From the IMG/VR virus record IMGVR_UViG_3300049048_000078, positions 1 to 58,161 of that record: DNA of 58,161 nt, one strand, 5' to 3'. This DNA is from a virus. Below are positions 14,730 through 21,838 of this stretch, piece by piece. The translations under genes and the position numbers were made by a program. The notes under the pieces were generated by a model. The model searched no databases, was not told the DNA's origin, and saw only the letters and a list, made by a program, of their open reading frames with translations. Numbering within the stretch: position 1 is the stretch's first letter; each line of letters starts with the position of its first letter.

Positions 14730-15895
14730 TGCGGGATCGCCACGTACTGGGGGATGCCGTTGACTTCGCGAAAGGTCGCCGCGACCTCGGTGACGGCGGT
14801 GTGATAGCGGCCATACGTCAGGCGCGCAACGCTGCCTCCCGAGAAGCCCGCCACGATGGCCCCGCCGGCGATGCACAGCATGGCCTCCCCGGCAAGGCCG
14901 ACGCCGTCGCCGAGCTTGATCTTGTCCCCCGGGGCGGTGACGCCGGATCCCCGCACCACGGGCCCGATGCTCTTGGCGACGTAGACCATCTGATCGAAGG
15001 TGTCGCCGCCGAGGTAGATGAGATCCTGCTCGGTGCCCACGAAGACACCACCAGCCACAGGCTGGATCATGGTGATGTCCGCCGTGAAGGGCTTGAAGTC
15101 CCGCCATGTATTCAGGTGCGGCGCCCAGGGCATGGAAGCCCAGAGGGTCTTCCCGTCTGCCACCAGGAGACGGCCATTCCAGAAGGCGGTGATGGTGCCC
15201 ACAGGCATTGGCCGCAGACCCAGCGTGCGGCAGGGTGTGACCAACTCGCTGTTGGAGCCCGCGAAGGAGAACGTGGTGCCGACGGTCGCACCAGCAAGGT
15301 AGGCGCCCTCCCCGTCCTTGCCGCTCAAGTAGACGTTGATGGCGAAGCCGTCGCGCGCCGGCAGTGCCTCCACGCGGAATCCGCCGGACGCAATGTCGAA
15401 CGGCTCCGAACTGGTGGCAGGCCCCTCCAGCATGTCGGCCAGACGGACGTAGGTGAGGTGGTAGCGGTAGCTTCCGGCGTGCAGCGCCCCGCTTTCGGCG
15501 TCCAATGCGCCGAGCCGGTCCAGCGCCGGAATGCTCCAGTCCGTGCCAGTGAGCCCATCCGTGATGCCGTGGATCAGCCCATTGGAGAATGTGGTGCGCC
15601 CGTCCGGAAGGTCGCAGTACCAGACCCGGCTCGGCCCCAGCGCTGGGTGGATGGTGTGCCGGTCGCCATTGGGGTGAATGGCGGTCAGCGCGCTGCCCAC
15701 CGTGGCCAGCTGGTACCCGGCGGAGTTGTGCAGGTTCTTGTGGCACTGGTCGGATATCTCGCTGTATCCGGCCCGGCGCGTCACCTCTCCAGTGAGTCCG
15801 ATGTCGACGTTCACGGCGGAGACCAGGTCGGTGTCGTCCTTCCGGTGAGTCGGCGCGACGTTGTTGATCCCCGCGAAGGCCTTGAAGGTCAGCAT
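14726..15895 (-). CDS. Tail hub or DNA-stabilisation-like beta-propeller protein
   Basis: 389 residues. The N-terminus AGINNVAPTHRKDDTDLVSA VNVDIGLTGEVTRRAGY resembles P22 gp10-like and related tail closure proteins that begin with NxxP...L..A.N.D....G.L..R.G. Repeated short beta units (SALTAIHPNGDRHTIHPAL, RLLVADGKTLWASMPWAPHL, GGVFVGTEQDLIYLGGDTF) suggest a propeller. Such proteins plug the portal or join the tail. The match to gp10 is by layout only, so confidence in the exact role is low. Confidence 0.6.
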   Translation of the reverse strand: MLTFKAFAGINNVAPTHRKDDTDLVSAVNVDIGLTGEVTRRAGYSEISDQCHKNLHNSAGYQLATVGSALTAIHPNGDRHTIHPALGPSRVWYCDLPDGRTTFSNGLIHGITDGLTGTDWSIPALDRLGALDAESGALHAGSYRYHLTYVRLADMLEGPATSSEPFDIASGGFRVEALPARDGFAINVYLSGKDGEGAYLAGATVGTTFSFAGSNSELVTPCRTLGLRPMPVGTITAFWNGRLLVADGKTLWASMPWAPHLNTWRDFKPFTADITMIQPVAGGVFVGTEQDLIYLGGDTFDQMVYVAKSIGPVVRGSGVTAPGDKIKLGDGVGLAGEAMLCIAGGAIVAGFSGGSVARLTYGRYHTAVTEVAATFREVNGIPQYVAIPQ

Positions 15896-16512
15896 GTGGA
15901 CTCCCGGGAGATCGCGTGGCGCGGCAGTGTGACCGGGCGCAGGGACCGTGCACGCAGGCCCATGGCGCCCAGCGCCATCGCACCGAGCGTGACCGGGTAC
16001 AGGCTCTGGGGTGTCAGCTCGATCCCCGACAAGGCCGAGCCATGCGGCGGGAGCGTCCCTGCATAGAGGCTCTGCGCTTCCATGCTCATGCGCACGCTGT
16101 GCGCCCCCAGCGTCACGGGCCGCAGGCTTTGCACACCGGTGGCGCCCATGTTCATGCCGTGCGCGCCCAGCGCCACAGGAGCCAGTCCCGCGGCAGACAG
16201 CCCCATGCGCAACGTGATCGCCCCAATGGCGACCGGTTCGAGACTGGCGGGAGCGGGCAGCGTCAGCGCGGCGCTGATCGCATGCGCCCCCAGCGTTGCG
16301 GGGTACAGGCTCTGCGGGTACAGCACTTGATCCGCTGGCGGCATGCCGCGCAAGGCCATGTGCTGCCCGAACGAAACAACGGCATCCAGGCTGGACGCGG
16401 GCAACCGCAGGTGCAGAGTGATCGCGCCAAAGGTAACGGGCCGAAGGCTGTTCGTGGATGGAAAGCCTTCGGCGCCGTTGATCTCACTGCCGTTGATGAC
16501 GGGGTAGGTCAT
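15889..16512 (-). CDS. Tail protein made of about nine 20-residue repeats
   Basis: 207 residues. After about 20 residues the protein consists of repeats with consensus S-L-x-P-V-T-L-G-A-H-x-(I/M). Clear units include SLRPVTFGAITLHLRL, SLYPATLGAHAISAAL, SLEPVAIGAITLRMGL, LAPVALGAHGMNMG, SLRPVTLGAHSVRMSM, SLYPVTLGAMALGAMGL and SLRPVTLPRHAI. The spacing of 18-22 residues, with alternating hydrophobic positions, suggests a beta-helical or fibrous structure. I know no named family for it. It overlaps both flanking tail genes. Confidence 0.65.
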   Translation of the reverse strand: MTYPVINGSEINGAEGFPSTNSLRPVTFGAITLHLRLPASSLDAVVSFGQHMALRGMPPADQVLYPQSLYPATLGAHAISAALTLPAPASLEPVAIGAITLRMGLSAAGLAPVALGAHGMNMGATGVQSLRPVTLGAHSVRMSMEAQSLYAGTLPPHGSALSGIELTPQSLYPVTLGAMALGAMGLRARSLRPVTLPRHAISRESTC

Positions 16513-17573
16513 GGCGTGGCGGGCACTTCCACGAATGTGCCGCGAAAGTAGAAGCGGCCATGGAACACCCCGCCGACCGCCGGTGTCTCCAGGGTGAACA
16601 GCAGATCCTCCACGCCGTTGGTGGCAAGGCTGGTGAACCGGTGCCGCATGTGCGCGGCCGTGATCTGCGAGAGCTGCACGTTGTTCGCGAAGAGCGTGGG
16701 CGCTGCGCTGGTTCCGATGGAGACGTAGGGCGCGGCCGAGATCGCTCCGTACCCATCGCAGATGAAACCGATTTCATCTGGGTAGAAGCGCACGTTGCTG
16801 GGGAAGACCGTCTGCTGCACTCCGGCGGCCAAATCGGCCCCCACCCACTGCCCGATGCCGTCGACATCACCAAACTCCACGGTACCGTTCACGGCCGCAG
16901 GGAACGTCGGTTCCGCCCCCGCGCTGGTGAGCGATGGCACCGTCGCATCCATGATGTCGAGGCGGTATTGGTAGCCGTCGGGCGTTGCGGGCTGGACCAC
17001 GGAGCCGTGCACATACACGGTGTCCGTTGCCCATGCGGGCACCACACCGAGCTCAACGGAGAAGGTTCCGTTGACGGCCGCGACGGACATCACGGGCGAC
17101 ATCGCGAAGCCGTTGGGTTCCTGGGTCGCCTGCAGCACGGGATAGCCGCCGATCAGCCACGCGCTGGAGACATCGCGGCTGTCGGCGTTGATCGCGACAC
17201 CGCTCGATCCAGCGAACTTCACGCGGCTCTCTCCGATGGCCAGGCCGCCGCCGTTGTTGGCTTGGTTCTGGGCGAAGCGCGACAGCATGCCAGCCGTGAC
17301 CCGGGCTGACACCAAGGTGCCGGCCGCCCAGATCTCGGCCGTGCCCTCGACGCCGCGGGAAACGGTCAGGGCGTCCCCAGATCGGCTCGTCACTTCGGCG
17401 ATCTCGTACACACCTGGCGCGCTGGGGTTGGTCAGCGTCACGTGCTGGACATCGCCATTCGTCGGGCTCGCAAAGAGCGCACCGCCGCCGGTGGCGAGCG
17501 TCAGCGTCGTGTCGTCGGCATCCACGCCGCTTGCCAGCGTGGAGACGGCGTTGTTCGTGAAGAGGTGGCGCAT
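16509..17573 (-). CDS. Tail structural protein
   Basis: 354 residues. It starts MRHLFTNNAVSTLASGVDAD DTTLTLATGGGALF, the pattern of phage tail proteins with an N-terminal attachment domain (TLTLATGxGxLFPSP-like). A virion-type beta-rich body follows (AVNGTFSVELGVVPAWATDT; PDGYQYRLDIMDATVPSLTS). The C-terminus has GGVFHGRFYFRGTFVEV. Probably part of the tail fibre base. Start overlaps by four bases with the repeat protein downstream. Confidence 0.7.
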   Translation of the reverse strand: MRHLFTNNAVSTLASGVDADDTTLTLATGGGALFASPTNGDVQHVTLTNPSAPGVYEIAEVTSRSGDALTVSRGVEGTAEIWAAGTLVSARVTAGMLSRFAQNQANNGGGLAIGESRVKFAGSSGVAINADSRDVSSAWLIGGYPVLQATQEPNGFAMSPVMSVAAVNGTFSVELGVVPAWATDTVYVHGSVVQPATPDGYQYRLDIMDATVPSLTSAGAEPTFPAAVNGTVEFGDVDGIGQWVGADLAAGVQQTVFPSNVRFYPDEIGFICDGYGAISAAPYVSIGTSAAPTLFANNVQLSQITAAHMRHRFTSLATNGVEDLLFTLETPAVGGVFHGRFYFRGTFVEVPATP

Positions 17574-17588
17574 CGGTGCACCTGCCTA

Positions 17589-17993
17589 TCAGGGCACCAG
17601 CGAGATGATCTTGCCGGCGCCGTTGTTCCAGGGGATCTCGATGGATGCGCCATTCGTGGCCATGGGCAGGCCGGTGATCTCGTCCAGGTAGGCGATCAGG
17701 GGGGACGTGCCTGCGACACCGGTGTCCTTGTAGAGCACGGCGGCCTTGAGCGTGCTGCCGGAAGCGATGGCCCCGAAGTCCACGTCATCGGCGTCGAACA
17801 CGCCGCCGGTCACGCTTTTGTTGGCCAGGGTCTGGGCAGTGCCCACCGTGGAACCCAAATCGGACAGGAACTCGTGGGCCGTGCTGTAGGTGTAGCCGCT
17901 GGGCACCCACGCGACCTTGATGGTGTCAGAAGCGAAGTTGATCGAGGCCGAGAGGATCTTCTGGGCGCCTTTTGGGTAGAGGGTGTTGGACAT
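17589..17993 (-). CDS. Small tail structural protein
   Basis: 134 residues. It begins MSNTLYPKGAQKILSASINF and includes VAWVPSGYTYSTAHEFLSDL and KAAVLYKDTGVAGTSPLIAY. This type (YPxxKxxFLxGxInl...tvkv.lv.s.Y.yn..h..lsdl) is a recurrent small virion protein in tail fibre loci of many phages. First gene downstream of copy 3 of the late element, so it starts the 10.6-18.0 kb tail unit. Confidence 0.75.
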   Translation of the reverse strand: MSNTLYPKGAQKILSASINFASDTIKVAWVPSGYTYSTAHEFLSDLGSTVGTAQTLANKSVTGGVFDADDVDFGAIASGSTLKAAVLYKDTGVAGTSPLIAYLDEITGLPMATNGASIEIPWNNGAGKIISLVP

Positions 17994-18010
17994 CGTGCAC
18001 TCCTGTGATG

Positions 18011-18058
18011 GAGGCAGTGTTCCGAGGCGTGACGGCCCTGGCGAACCCTACTGGGGGG
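18011..18058 (-). promoter_or_regulatory. Two-box late element, copy 3
   Basis: Minus-strand box A CCCCCCAGTAGGGTTCGC (18041-18058) and box B GGAACACT (18016-18023) have 17 bases between them, 22 bases before the ATG at 17993. The small-RNA promoter starts only 7 bases away in the opposite direction. Confidence 0.75.
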
Positions 18059-18064
18059 CGTACT

Positions 18065-18093
18065 TTGCGCGTTATAGCGGTGCGCCGTACAAT
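18065..18093 (+). promoter_or_regulatory. Sigma70-type promoter of the small RNA
   Basis: -35 TTGCGC (18065-18070) and -10 TACAAT (18088-18093) with an exact 17-base spacer. It points right, opposite to the late genes, and places a transcript start near 18100. Confidence 0.6.
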
Positions 18094-18099
18094 ACCGCT

Positions 18100-18243
18100 C
18101 GTCAGCGAAATGCCGCTGGAAGCGATGGCCTGCTTGTGCCGTGTCAATGGCGGTTGCAAGACCGTTAAGTACGAGAGGTGGAGTTCGGTACCACCCCCTG
18201 CAGGATCGTCCAGACAGAAGCCCCTACTCAGGGGCTTTTGTCT
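18100..18243 (+). ncRNA. Free-standing structured small RNA, tRNA-like
   Basis: A roughly 140-nt unit between a good promoter and a strong terminator, antisense in direction to all late genes around it. A closing stem pairs CGAT(GG)CCTGC (18123-18133) with GCAGGATCG (18200-18208), followed by T-CCA. Inside are GCC/GGC with an 8-nt loop (18138-18151), a CGGT/ACCG hairpin with loop TGCAAG (18151-18164), and GGTGG/CCACC with loop AGTTCGGTA (18177-18195). The order and the GCA in a TTGCAAG context recall a degenerate tRNA-Cys, but arm spacing is not canonical. It may be a decayed phage tRNA, a tRNA mimic or another regulatory RNA. A 48-codon reading frame through it is not convincing. Confidence 0.55.
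18218..18243 (+). terminator. Terminator of the small RNA
   Basis: Stem AAGCCCC/GGGGCTT with a 6-base loop followed by TTGTCTTT on the plus strand. No plus-strand protein gene ends here, which supports a dedicated RNA transcript. The leftward neighbour's stop codon (18224-18226) lies within the hairpin. Confidence 0.75.
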
Positions 18244-19174
18244 TTCTGCCCATTAGCCCGCGCGGAACGACGGAAACCACTTCCATCTGCCCACCTGCGA
18301 CGCGCAGCGGCATCTGTGCGGTGTACCGCCGCTTCGTCAGTGGGTCGGTCAACCCATCGTTCACCAGTGCAGGCTTGTGTCCCGCGCCGGTGGGGTCGCG
18401 CACAACGCTGGACCGTGGCTCCATTGCCTGCTTTGCGAAGCGGACTACTTCATCAGGTGTGAAATTGTCCCGAGCCATCCGAGCATCCATGAGATGCGCA
18501 TGGCCGGAATCAGTCATCATCACGTCGCGCGACAGGCCCGCGGGCATGCCCTGCTGTTGTAGCGCCTTCAGTTGCCCTTCGGTCACATCGCCCAGCCGGT
18601 ACGTTCCGCTTCCCTTGCCTGCCTTCAGGTCCGCCAGCAGCCGGGCCTTGCCCTCGGGGGAAATTGCGCCCAGTTGCTCCGCCGCCGTCGCCCCGTACCG
18701 CCCGGCTGACGGCACCACGACCGGGCCCATGTCGGCCAACCGGGACAGCCCGCGCGCGCCGCCAGCCAGCGCACCTGGCACTGCCAATGAGGCCAAGGCC
18801 TCAGCTGCAGGCCGGCGCTCAGGCGTGACAAACCCGGCGGCCTCCATACCCTGGCCGATCCACTCGGACCCGCCAACTGGCGCAGGGTGCTGGTAGCCCA
18901 GCGGGCGCAGAGCTGCAGCGGCGAGATCAACGGGGGCGCCGAGCGCTGCGGCAACACCACGGTTCGCCACATCTGACAGCCCCCGCGCGACTTGCGCCTG
19001 GAAGCCGCGGTCGGTCAAGGCACCCGCGAGCGAGCTCATGCGCGCAGCCGCCGACAGCGGCGGTGGATCTGCCGGAGGTGCTGGGGGATACCCGGCTGTG
19101 GGTATTTGGTCGACGGCGGTGATCTGGTCGCGCGCGCGGCGCTGGGGCAATGTGGGCGGAGCGTCTGGGGGCAC
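18224..19174 (-). CDS. Putative internal virion or virion-associated protein
   Basis: 316 residues, using a GTG at 19174 that is preceded by AAGGA nine bases upstream. The first half is Ala/Pro/Gly-rich and helical (DRGFQAQVARGLSDVANRGV), like ejected podovirus proteins. The C-terminal 130 residues form a different domain with GHAHLMDARMARDNFTPDEV, then KPALVNDGLTDPLTKRRYTA and GGQMEVVSVVPRGLMGRK. That layout recalls small nuclease-like domains (PBECR type) carried at the ends of phage structural proteins, but no catalytic residue can be assigned with certainty. A copy of the late element precedes it. Confidence 0.6.
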   Translation of the reverse strand: MPPDAPPTLPQRRARDQITAVDQIPTAGYPPAPPADPPPLSAAARMSSLAGALTDRGFQAQVARGLSDVANRGVAAALGAPVDLAAAALRPLGYQHPAPVGGSEWIGQGMEAAGFVTPERRPAAEALASLAVPGALAGGARGLSRLADMGPVVVPSAGRYGATAAEQLGAISPEGKARLLADLKAGKGSGTYRLGDVTEGQLKALQQQGMPAGLSRDVMMTDSGHAHLMDARMARDNFTPDEVVRFAKQAMEPRSSVVRDPTGAGHKPALVNDGLTDPLTKRRYTAQMPLRVAGGQMEVVSVVPRGLMGRKTKAPE

Positions 19175-19225
19175 TGTGCTGGTCCTTGGTGAGGTGCACA
19201 GGTTGCCCCATGTCCGGTCGCCGGG

Positions 19226-19243
19226 CCAGTCCTAGTGGGGGCG
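19226..19243 (-). promoter_or_regulatory. Two-box late element, copy 7 (divergent form)
   Basis: Minus-strand CGCCCCCACTAGGACTGG resembles box A but differs at the 3' end (GACTGG rather than GGTTCGC). Its distance to the GTG at 19174 (52 bases) equals that of copy 4 from its gene. Box B is not clear. It is the weakest member. Confidence 0.4.
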
Positions 19244-19266
19244 AAAAAAACCCGCCGAAGCGGGCT
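19243..19266 (-). terminator. Terminator after the Arc-like gene
   Basis: Minus-strand stem AGCCCGC/GCGGG(T) with a TTCG tetraloop followed by seven T. It ends the leftward transcript of the 151-residue Arc-like repressor and separates it from the late unit beginning at 19174. Confidence 0.85.
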
Positions 19267-19293
19267 GAGTAACTCAGCGCTGACTTAGTCAGC
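19264..19293. repeat. Two abutting 15-bp palindromes
   Basis: GCTGAGTAACTCAGC (19264-19278) is followed without a gap by GCTGACTTAGTCAGC (19279-19293). Each is a perfect 7-1-7 palindrome and they differ at a few inner positions. They overlap the stop codon of the Arc-like gene. This could be a tandem operator or an extra RNA hairpin pair before the terminator. Confidence 0.6.
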
Positions 19294-19744
19294 TGGACTT
19301 TTTTGAGCGCTTCGGGTTCAGTGCGCGCGCCACTGAGTCACCCAACTCCCCCAGGTCTTTCGCGCCGGATTTCTCCATGAGCTCAGAGAGCGTAGCGGGC
19401 TGCGCTGAACCAGACGCACCGGGGGCCTGACCTTGCACAGCGCTCCCCCCGCCGAAGTGCACAGGCCGAAGGCTCTCCACCTGCAGTCGCTTGCTCAGCA
19501 GCGCAAGGTGCCTCATCGTGTTGTTCACTGATTTCACCGTCGCCCCGAGCTCGCCGTGCAGCAGCATTTCTGCAGTTCTGTCTGGTAGCTCGTCATCGAA
19601 AGAGGCCTGGAGGCGGGCGATGATTTCGCTGTTCATTGAGCGATTGTTTGCCTTGGCGGCTTCCGCGATCCGGTCGCGCATGCCATCAGGGAAGCGAACA
19701 ATGAATCGGTCCTGCAGCTCGCTCGGGTAGGGTTTCTTGTCCAT
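19289..19744 (-). CDS. Arc-family (ribbon-helix-helix) repressor, long form
   Basis: 151 residues. Residues 10-50 hold the Arc fold: a beta strand QDRFIVRFPDGMRDRIAEAA, then KANNRSMNSEIIARLQASF. The RFxxRFP strand contacts DNA and NRSMNSEI begins helix B. Unlike P22 Arc (53 residues) it has a 90-residue C-terminal extension with a helical segment (TVKSVNNTMRHLALLSKRL), perhaps for tetramerisation. It is divergent from a second, short Arc-like gene and an antirepressor, with repeated operator half-sites between them, as in the P22 immI region (mnt/arc/ant). Confidence 0.85.
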   Translation of the reverse strand: MDKKPYPSELQDRFIVRFPDGMRDRIAEAAKANNRSMNSEIIARLQASFDDELPDRTAEMLLHGELGATVKSVNNTMRHLALLSKRLQVESLRPVHFGGGSAVQGQAPGASGSAQPATLSELMEKSGAKDLGELGDSVARALNPKRSKKSS

Positions 19745-19756
19745 CCAAGGATCGTA

Positions 19757-19838
19757 ATGCCGACTTGGATTAATTTTTATGATTCCGACTTGACATCAAG
19801 CGGAGTTGCGCTCTATCCTTTGCATGCCAAGTCGGCAT
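19757..19838. promoter_or_regulatory. immI-type operator and promoter region
   Basis: Three copies of the half-site CCGACTTG: ATGCCGACTTGG (19757-19768), CCGACTTG (19785-19792) and, inverted, CCAAGTCGGCAT (19827-19838). The first and third form a perfect 12-bp inverted repeat. A plus promoter with -35 TTGACA (19790-19795) and -10 TATCCT (19814-19819, 18-base spacer) overlaps the middle copy. Binding by either Arc-like protein would block the antirepressor operon. Confidence 0.75.
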
Positions 19839-19849
19839 CAAGAGGATTT

Positions 19850-20020
19850 ATGAACGCCAAACCCAAAGACGGGCATCAGGTGATGCCGTATCCACTCCGG
19901 CTCCCCCCTGCGCTGCGCGAACAGTTGGCGCTGGAGGCCGCACGCAACCAACGCAGCCTCAACGGCGAAATTGTCTTTCGCCTGCAGCAGGCACCTCAAC
20001 CTCCAGGAGCACAAGCATGA
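19850..20020 (+). CDS. Short Arc-like ribbon-helix-helix protein
   Basis: 56 residues, close to P22 Arc in size. The core PYPLRLPPALREQLALEAAR then NQRSLNGEIVFRLQQA matches the beta strand, helix A and helix B of the Arc fold. The start at 19850 has AGAGGA seven bases upstream. A longer open frame would start inside the operator and is rejected. Its stop overlaps the antirepressor start (ATGA), so, like P22 Arc, it probably represses the operon it belongs to. Confidence 0.85.
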   Translation: MNAKPKDGHQVMPYPLRLPPALREQLALEAARNQRSLNGEIVFRLQQAPQPPGAQA

Positions 20021-20718
20021 GCGCCGCGGTCCCAGTGGTTGTGGAGTTTCTGGGCACCACGCTGCGGGGCGTGCTGAAAGATGGCGTCCGCTACGTGGCG
20101 CTGAAGCCCATCGTGGAAGGAATTGGCCTTGACTGGAAGAGCCAACATGCCAAGGTGGTGGCGGACGAGGTAATCGGACCAACTGTGGTGGAAATCACCA
20201 TGGTTGCCGAAGACGGCAAGAAGCGCGCAATGACCTGCATCCCCGAAGAATTTCTGCAGGGGTGGATGTTTACCGTCAGCCCAGGCAAGGTGAAAGCCTC
20301 CCTAAAGCAGAAGGTCATCCACTACAAACGCGAGTGCTACCGCGTTCTGCACGAGGCCTTCAACGCCGCATGCAGTACCGGCGGGCCGATCCGTGCTGAA
20401 TACTTGGCGGGCTATCACGAGCTGCAAGACGTGGTGGCGATCAAAGCAGCCAAATCCTCGGCGCCGTGGGCCGCCCACCTGAACGTCAACCGCGCGATCA
20501 ACAAGGCCGCAGGGATTGAAGCCGGGCAGCGCGGAGTGCTCCCACTCGGCAAGCTCGCATTCGTGTCCGTCGCCAACCAGGTGGCTTGCGCGGCGTTCTC
20601 GGCCGCCAACGATCACCACGACGGCTATGCCAACACCGTGGTTGCGCTCGGGAAGCTGACGCAGATGCTGCCGGCTTGCACCGTGCCGCTGGCGAAGAAG
20701 ATCGCGAGGAAAGCGTGA
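20017..20718 (+). CDS. Phage antirepressor with P22_AR_N domain
   Basis: 233 residues. The N-terminal domain (VPVVVEFLGTTLRGVLKDGV, RYVALKPIVEGIGLDWKSQH) is the P22 antirepressor N-terminal type. It continues with IPEEFLQGWMFTVSPGKVKA and a helical C-terminal region. P22 Ant binds and inactivates the lysogeny repressor, allowing induction of resident prophages. Here it would be held off by the two Arc-like proteins. The likely target is this phage's repressor at 46934 or that of other prophages. A GTG-started gene overlaps its stop. Confidence 0.88.
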   Translation: MSAAVPVVVEFLGTTLRGVLKDGVRYVALKPIVEGIGLDWKSQHAKVVADEVIGPTVVEITMVAEDGKKRAMTCIPEEFLQGWMFTVSPGKVKASLKQKVIHYKRECYRVLHEAFNAACSTGGPIRAEYLAGYHELQDVVAIKAAKSSAPWAAHLNVNRAINKAAGIEAGQRGVLPLGKLAFVSVANQVACAAFSAANDHHDGYANTVVALGKLTQMLPACTVPLAKKIARKA

Positions 20719-21080
20719 CCACAAAGGCGAAAGCCCCAGCGATTGGACCCGCTGAGGCTTTCTTTGAACCCCGAACCACTCACGGAACAGGAATCGATAT
20801 GGAAGGTACTACACCCAGCGCAGTAGCGCAAGCCTGCACCTTGATGCATGCTCACCTGGAGGCCCACTGCCGGGCATTTGCGCGCGTGTCCGCCAACCTG
20901 ACGCCAGCCCAGCACGAAGAGATGGTGCGCGCCGGCAGCCACATGTGGGCGCTGGTCGCAGCGATCAAAACCGACGCACTGGCGCAGTCAGCTGAGCGCG
21001 ACCGCGGGTACCAAGCTTTCAAAGCTCAACTGCTGGCCAAGCCGAAGCGCGCACGCAAGGCGCGGAAGGTTGCAGCATGA
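20715..21080 (+). CDS. Hypothetical protein of the antirepressor operon
   Basis: 121 residues from a GTG that overlaps the antirepressor stop (GTGA). An alternative ATG at 20799 with AGGA upstream would give 93 residues (MEGTTPSAVAQACTLMHAHL). The core is helical (NLTPAQHEEMVRAGSHMWAL) and the tail is basic (KPKRARKARKVAA), which could bind nucleic acid. No known family. Confidence 0.55.
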   Translation: MTTKAKAPAIGPAEAFFEPRTTHGTGIDMEGTTPSAVAQACTLMHAHLEAHCRAFARVSANLTPAQHEEMVRAGSHMWALVAAIKTDALAQSAERDRGYQAFKAQLLAKPKRARKARKVAA

Positions 21081-21298
21081 GGCCCGCGACGCAGGCCGGT
21101 GACGCGCTCACCAACCGCGACGGGAGCCGCGCTGAGGCCCCGGCCATGTCGTTCACGGCACCGTTTTGGGTTTTCGAGGACGGCAAGGCCGCTGTGAACT
21201 TCGGGGATGATGAGGTTGCGGCGCTAGCGCACTACGACCAGCTTGTGCACGAACGCCGTGTTGCACTGGGGATCACCAACCTAATCTACGTGCAGTAA
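21077..21298 (+). CDS. Small hypothetical protein of the antirepressor operon
   Basis: 73 residues, start in a four-base overlap with the preceding stop. The first 23 residues are polar. From MSFTAPFWVFEDGKAAVNFG the protein looks like a compact alpha/beta domain ending RRVALGITNLIYVQ. It is the last gene of this plus-strand operon and meets the leftward DUF2335 gene 42 bases on. The Met at residue 24 is an alternative start. Confidence 0.55.
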   Translation: MRPATQAGDALTNRDGSRAEAPAMSFTAPFWVFEDGKAAVNFGDDEVAALAHYDQLVHERRVALGITNLIYVQ

Positions 21299-21340
21299 GG
21301 CAACACAACTTTGACGGATGGCGGGACGATCTCGAACCCG

Positions 21341-21838
21341 CTATTTTTCCTGTTTGTCCCTGGACTTCATGCCCCGGACTGCTTGGATCATTCCCGCAAC
21401 AGGCAGACTTAAGAACAGTCCCGCAACCACAGCGTTACCCTTAACGATTCCAGCGTAGGCTGCGCCCGCGAGCGAAGCGAGAGCAACAATGAAACCCATT
21501 GTTTGGCCCACGTAATCACTGATGAAGGCTCCACGATGCACGTTGCGCTGCACCTGAACCATGTCATTCCGGTGCTCGATGTCTGCCTCGAGCTGACGCA
21601 ATTCCAGCGTATTACGGCTCTCCTGCTGCTTCTCAGCCATGCGCAGAATCCGCTCGGCTGCGCCGGGAAGAATTAACTCATATCCACTGAGGATCTCCGG
21701 TGCAGGGAGAGGGCCGGAATGCGTAGTAACTTGGGTGCGCTGCACCGTCGTCGTGGCGCCAGCTAGGGAAGCGCCTGCAGGCCGGGCATGAGCCAGCTTC
21801 CCTCTCGATGCCTTACCCAAGTTTCGTGGCCCCTGCAA
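21341..21838 (-). CDS. DUF2335 predicted membrane protein
   Basis: 165 residues. The segment GPLPAPEILSGYELILPGAA followed by ERILRMAEKQQESRNTLEL is the DUF2335 signature. Two membrane helices follow (QTMGFIVALASLAGAAYAGI and GNAVVAGLFLSLPVAGMIQA). The family is widespread in bacteria and prophages and has no settled role. Its place, between the ejection-protein gene and the Arc/Ant module, is the slot of sieA in P22. A superinfection-exclusion role is therefore plausible but untested. It overlaps a small gene upstream. Confidence 0.8.
   Translation of the reverse strand: MQGPRNLGKASRGKLAHARPAGASLAGATTTVQRTQVTTHSGPLPAPEILSGYELILPGAAERILRMAEKQQESRNTLELRQLEADIEHRNDMVQVQRNVHRGAFISDYVGQTMGFIVALASLAGAAYAGIVKGNAVVAGLFLSLPVAGMIQAVRGMKSRDKQEK

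Noticed and set aside
14730-15983. Upstream extension of the 633-residue tail gene to 1051 codons
   Set aside because: This part overlaps the whole neighbouring tail gene in another frame. The ATGA overlap at 14726-14729 gives the proper start.
18106-18256. 48-codon protein frame through the small RNA
   Set aside because: No ribosome site before its ATG, it reads through the terminator hairpin, and the paired arms explain the sequence better.
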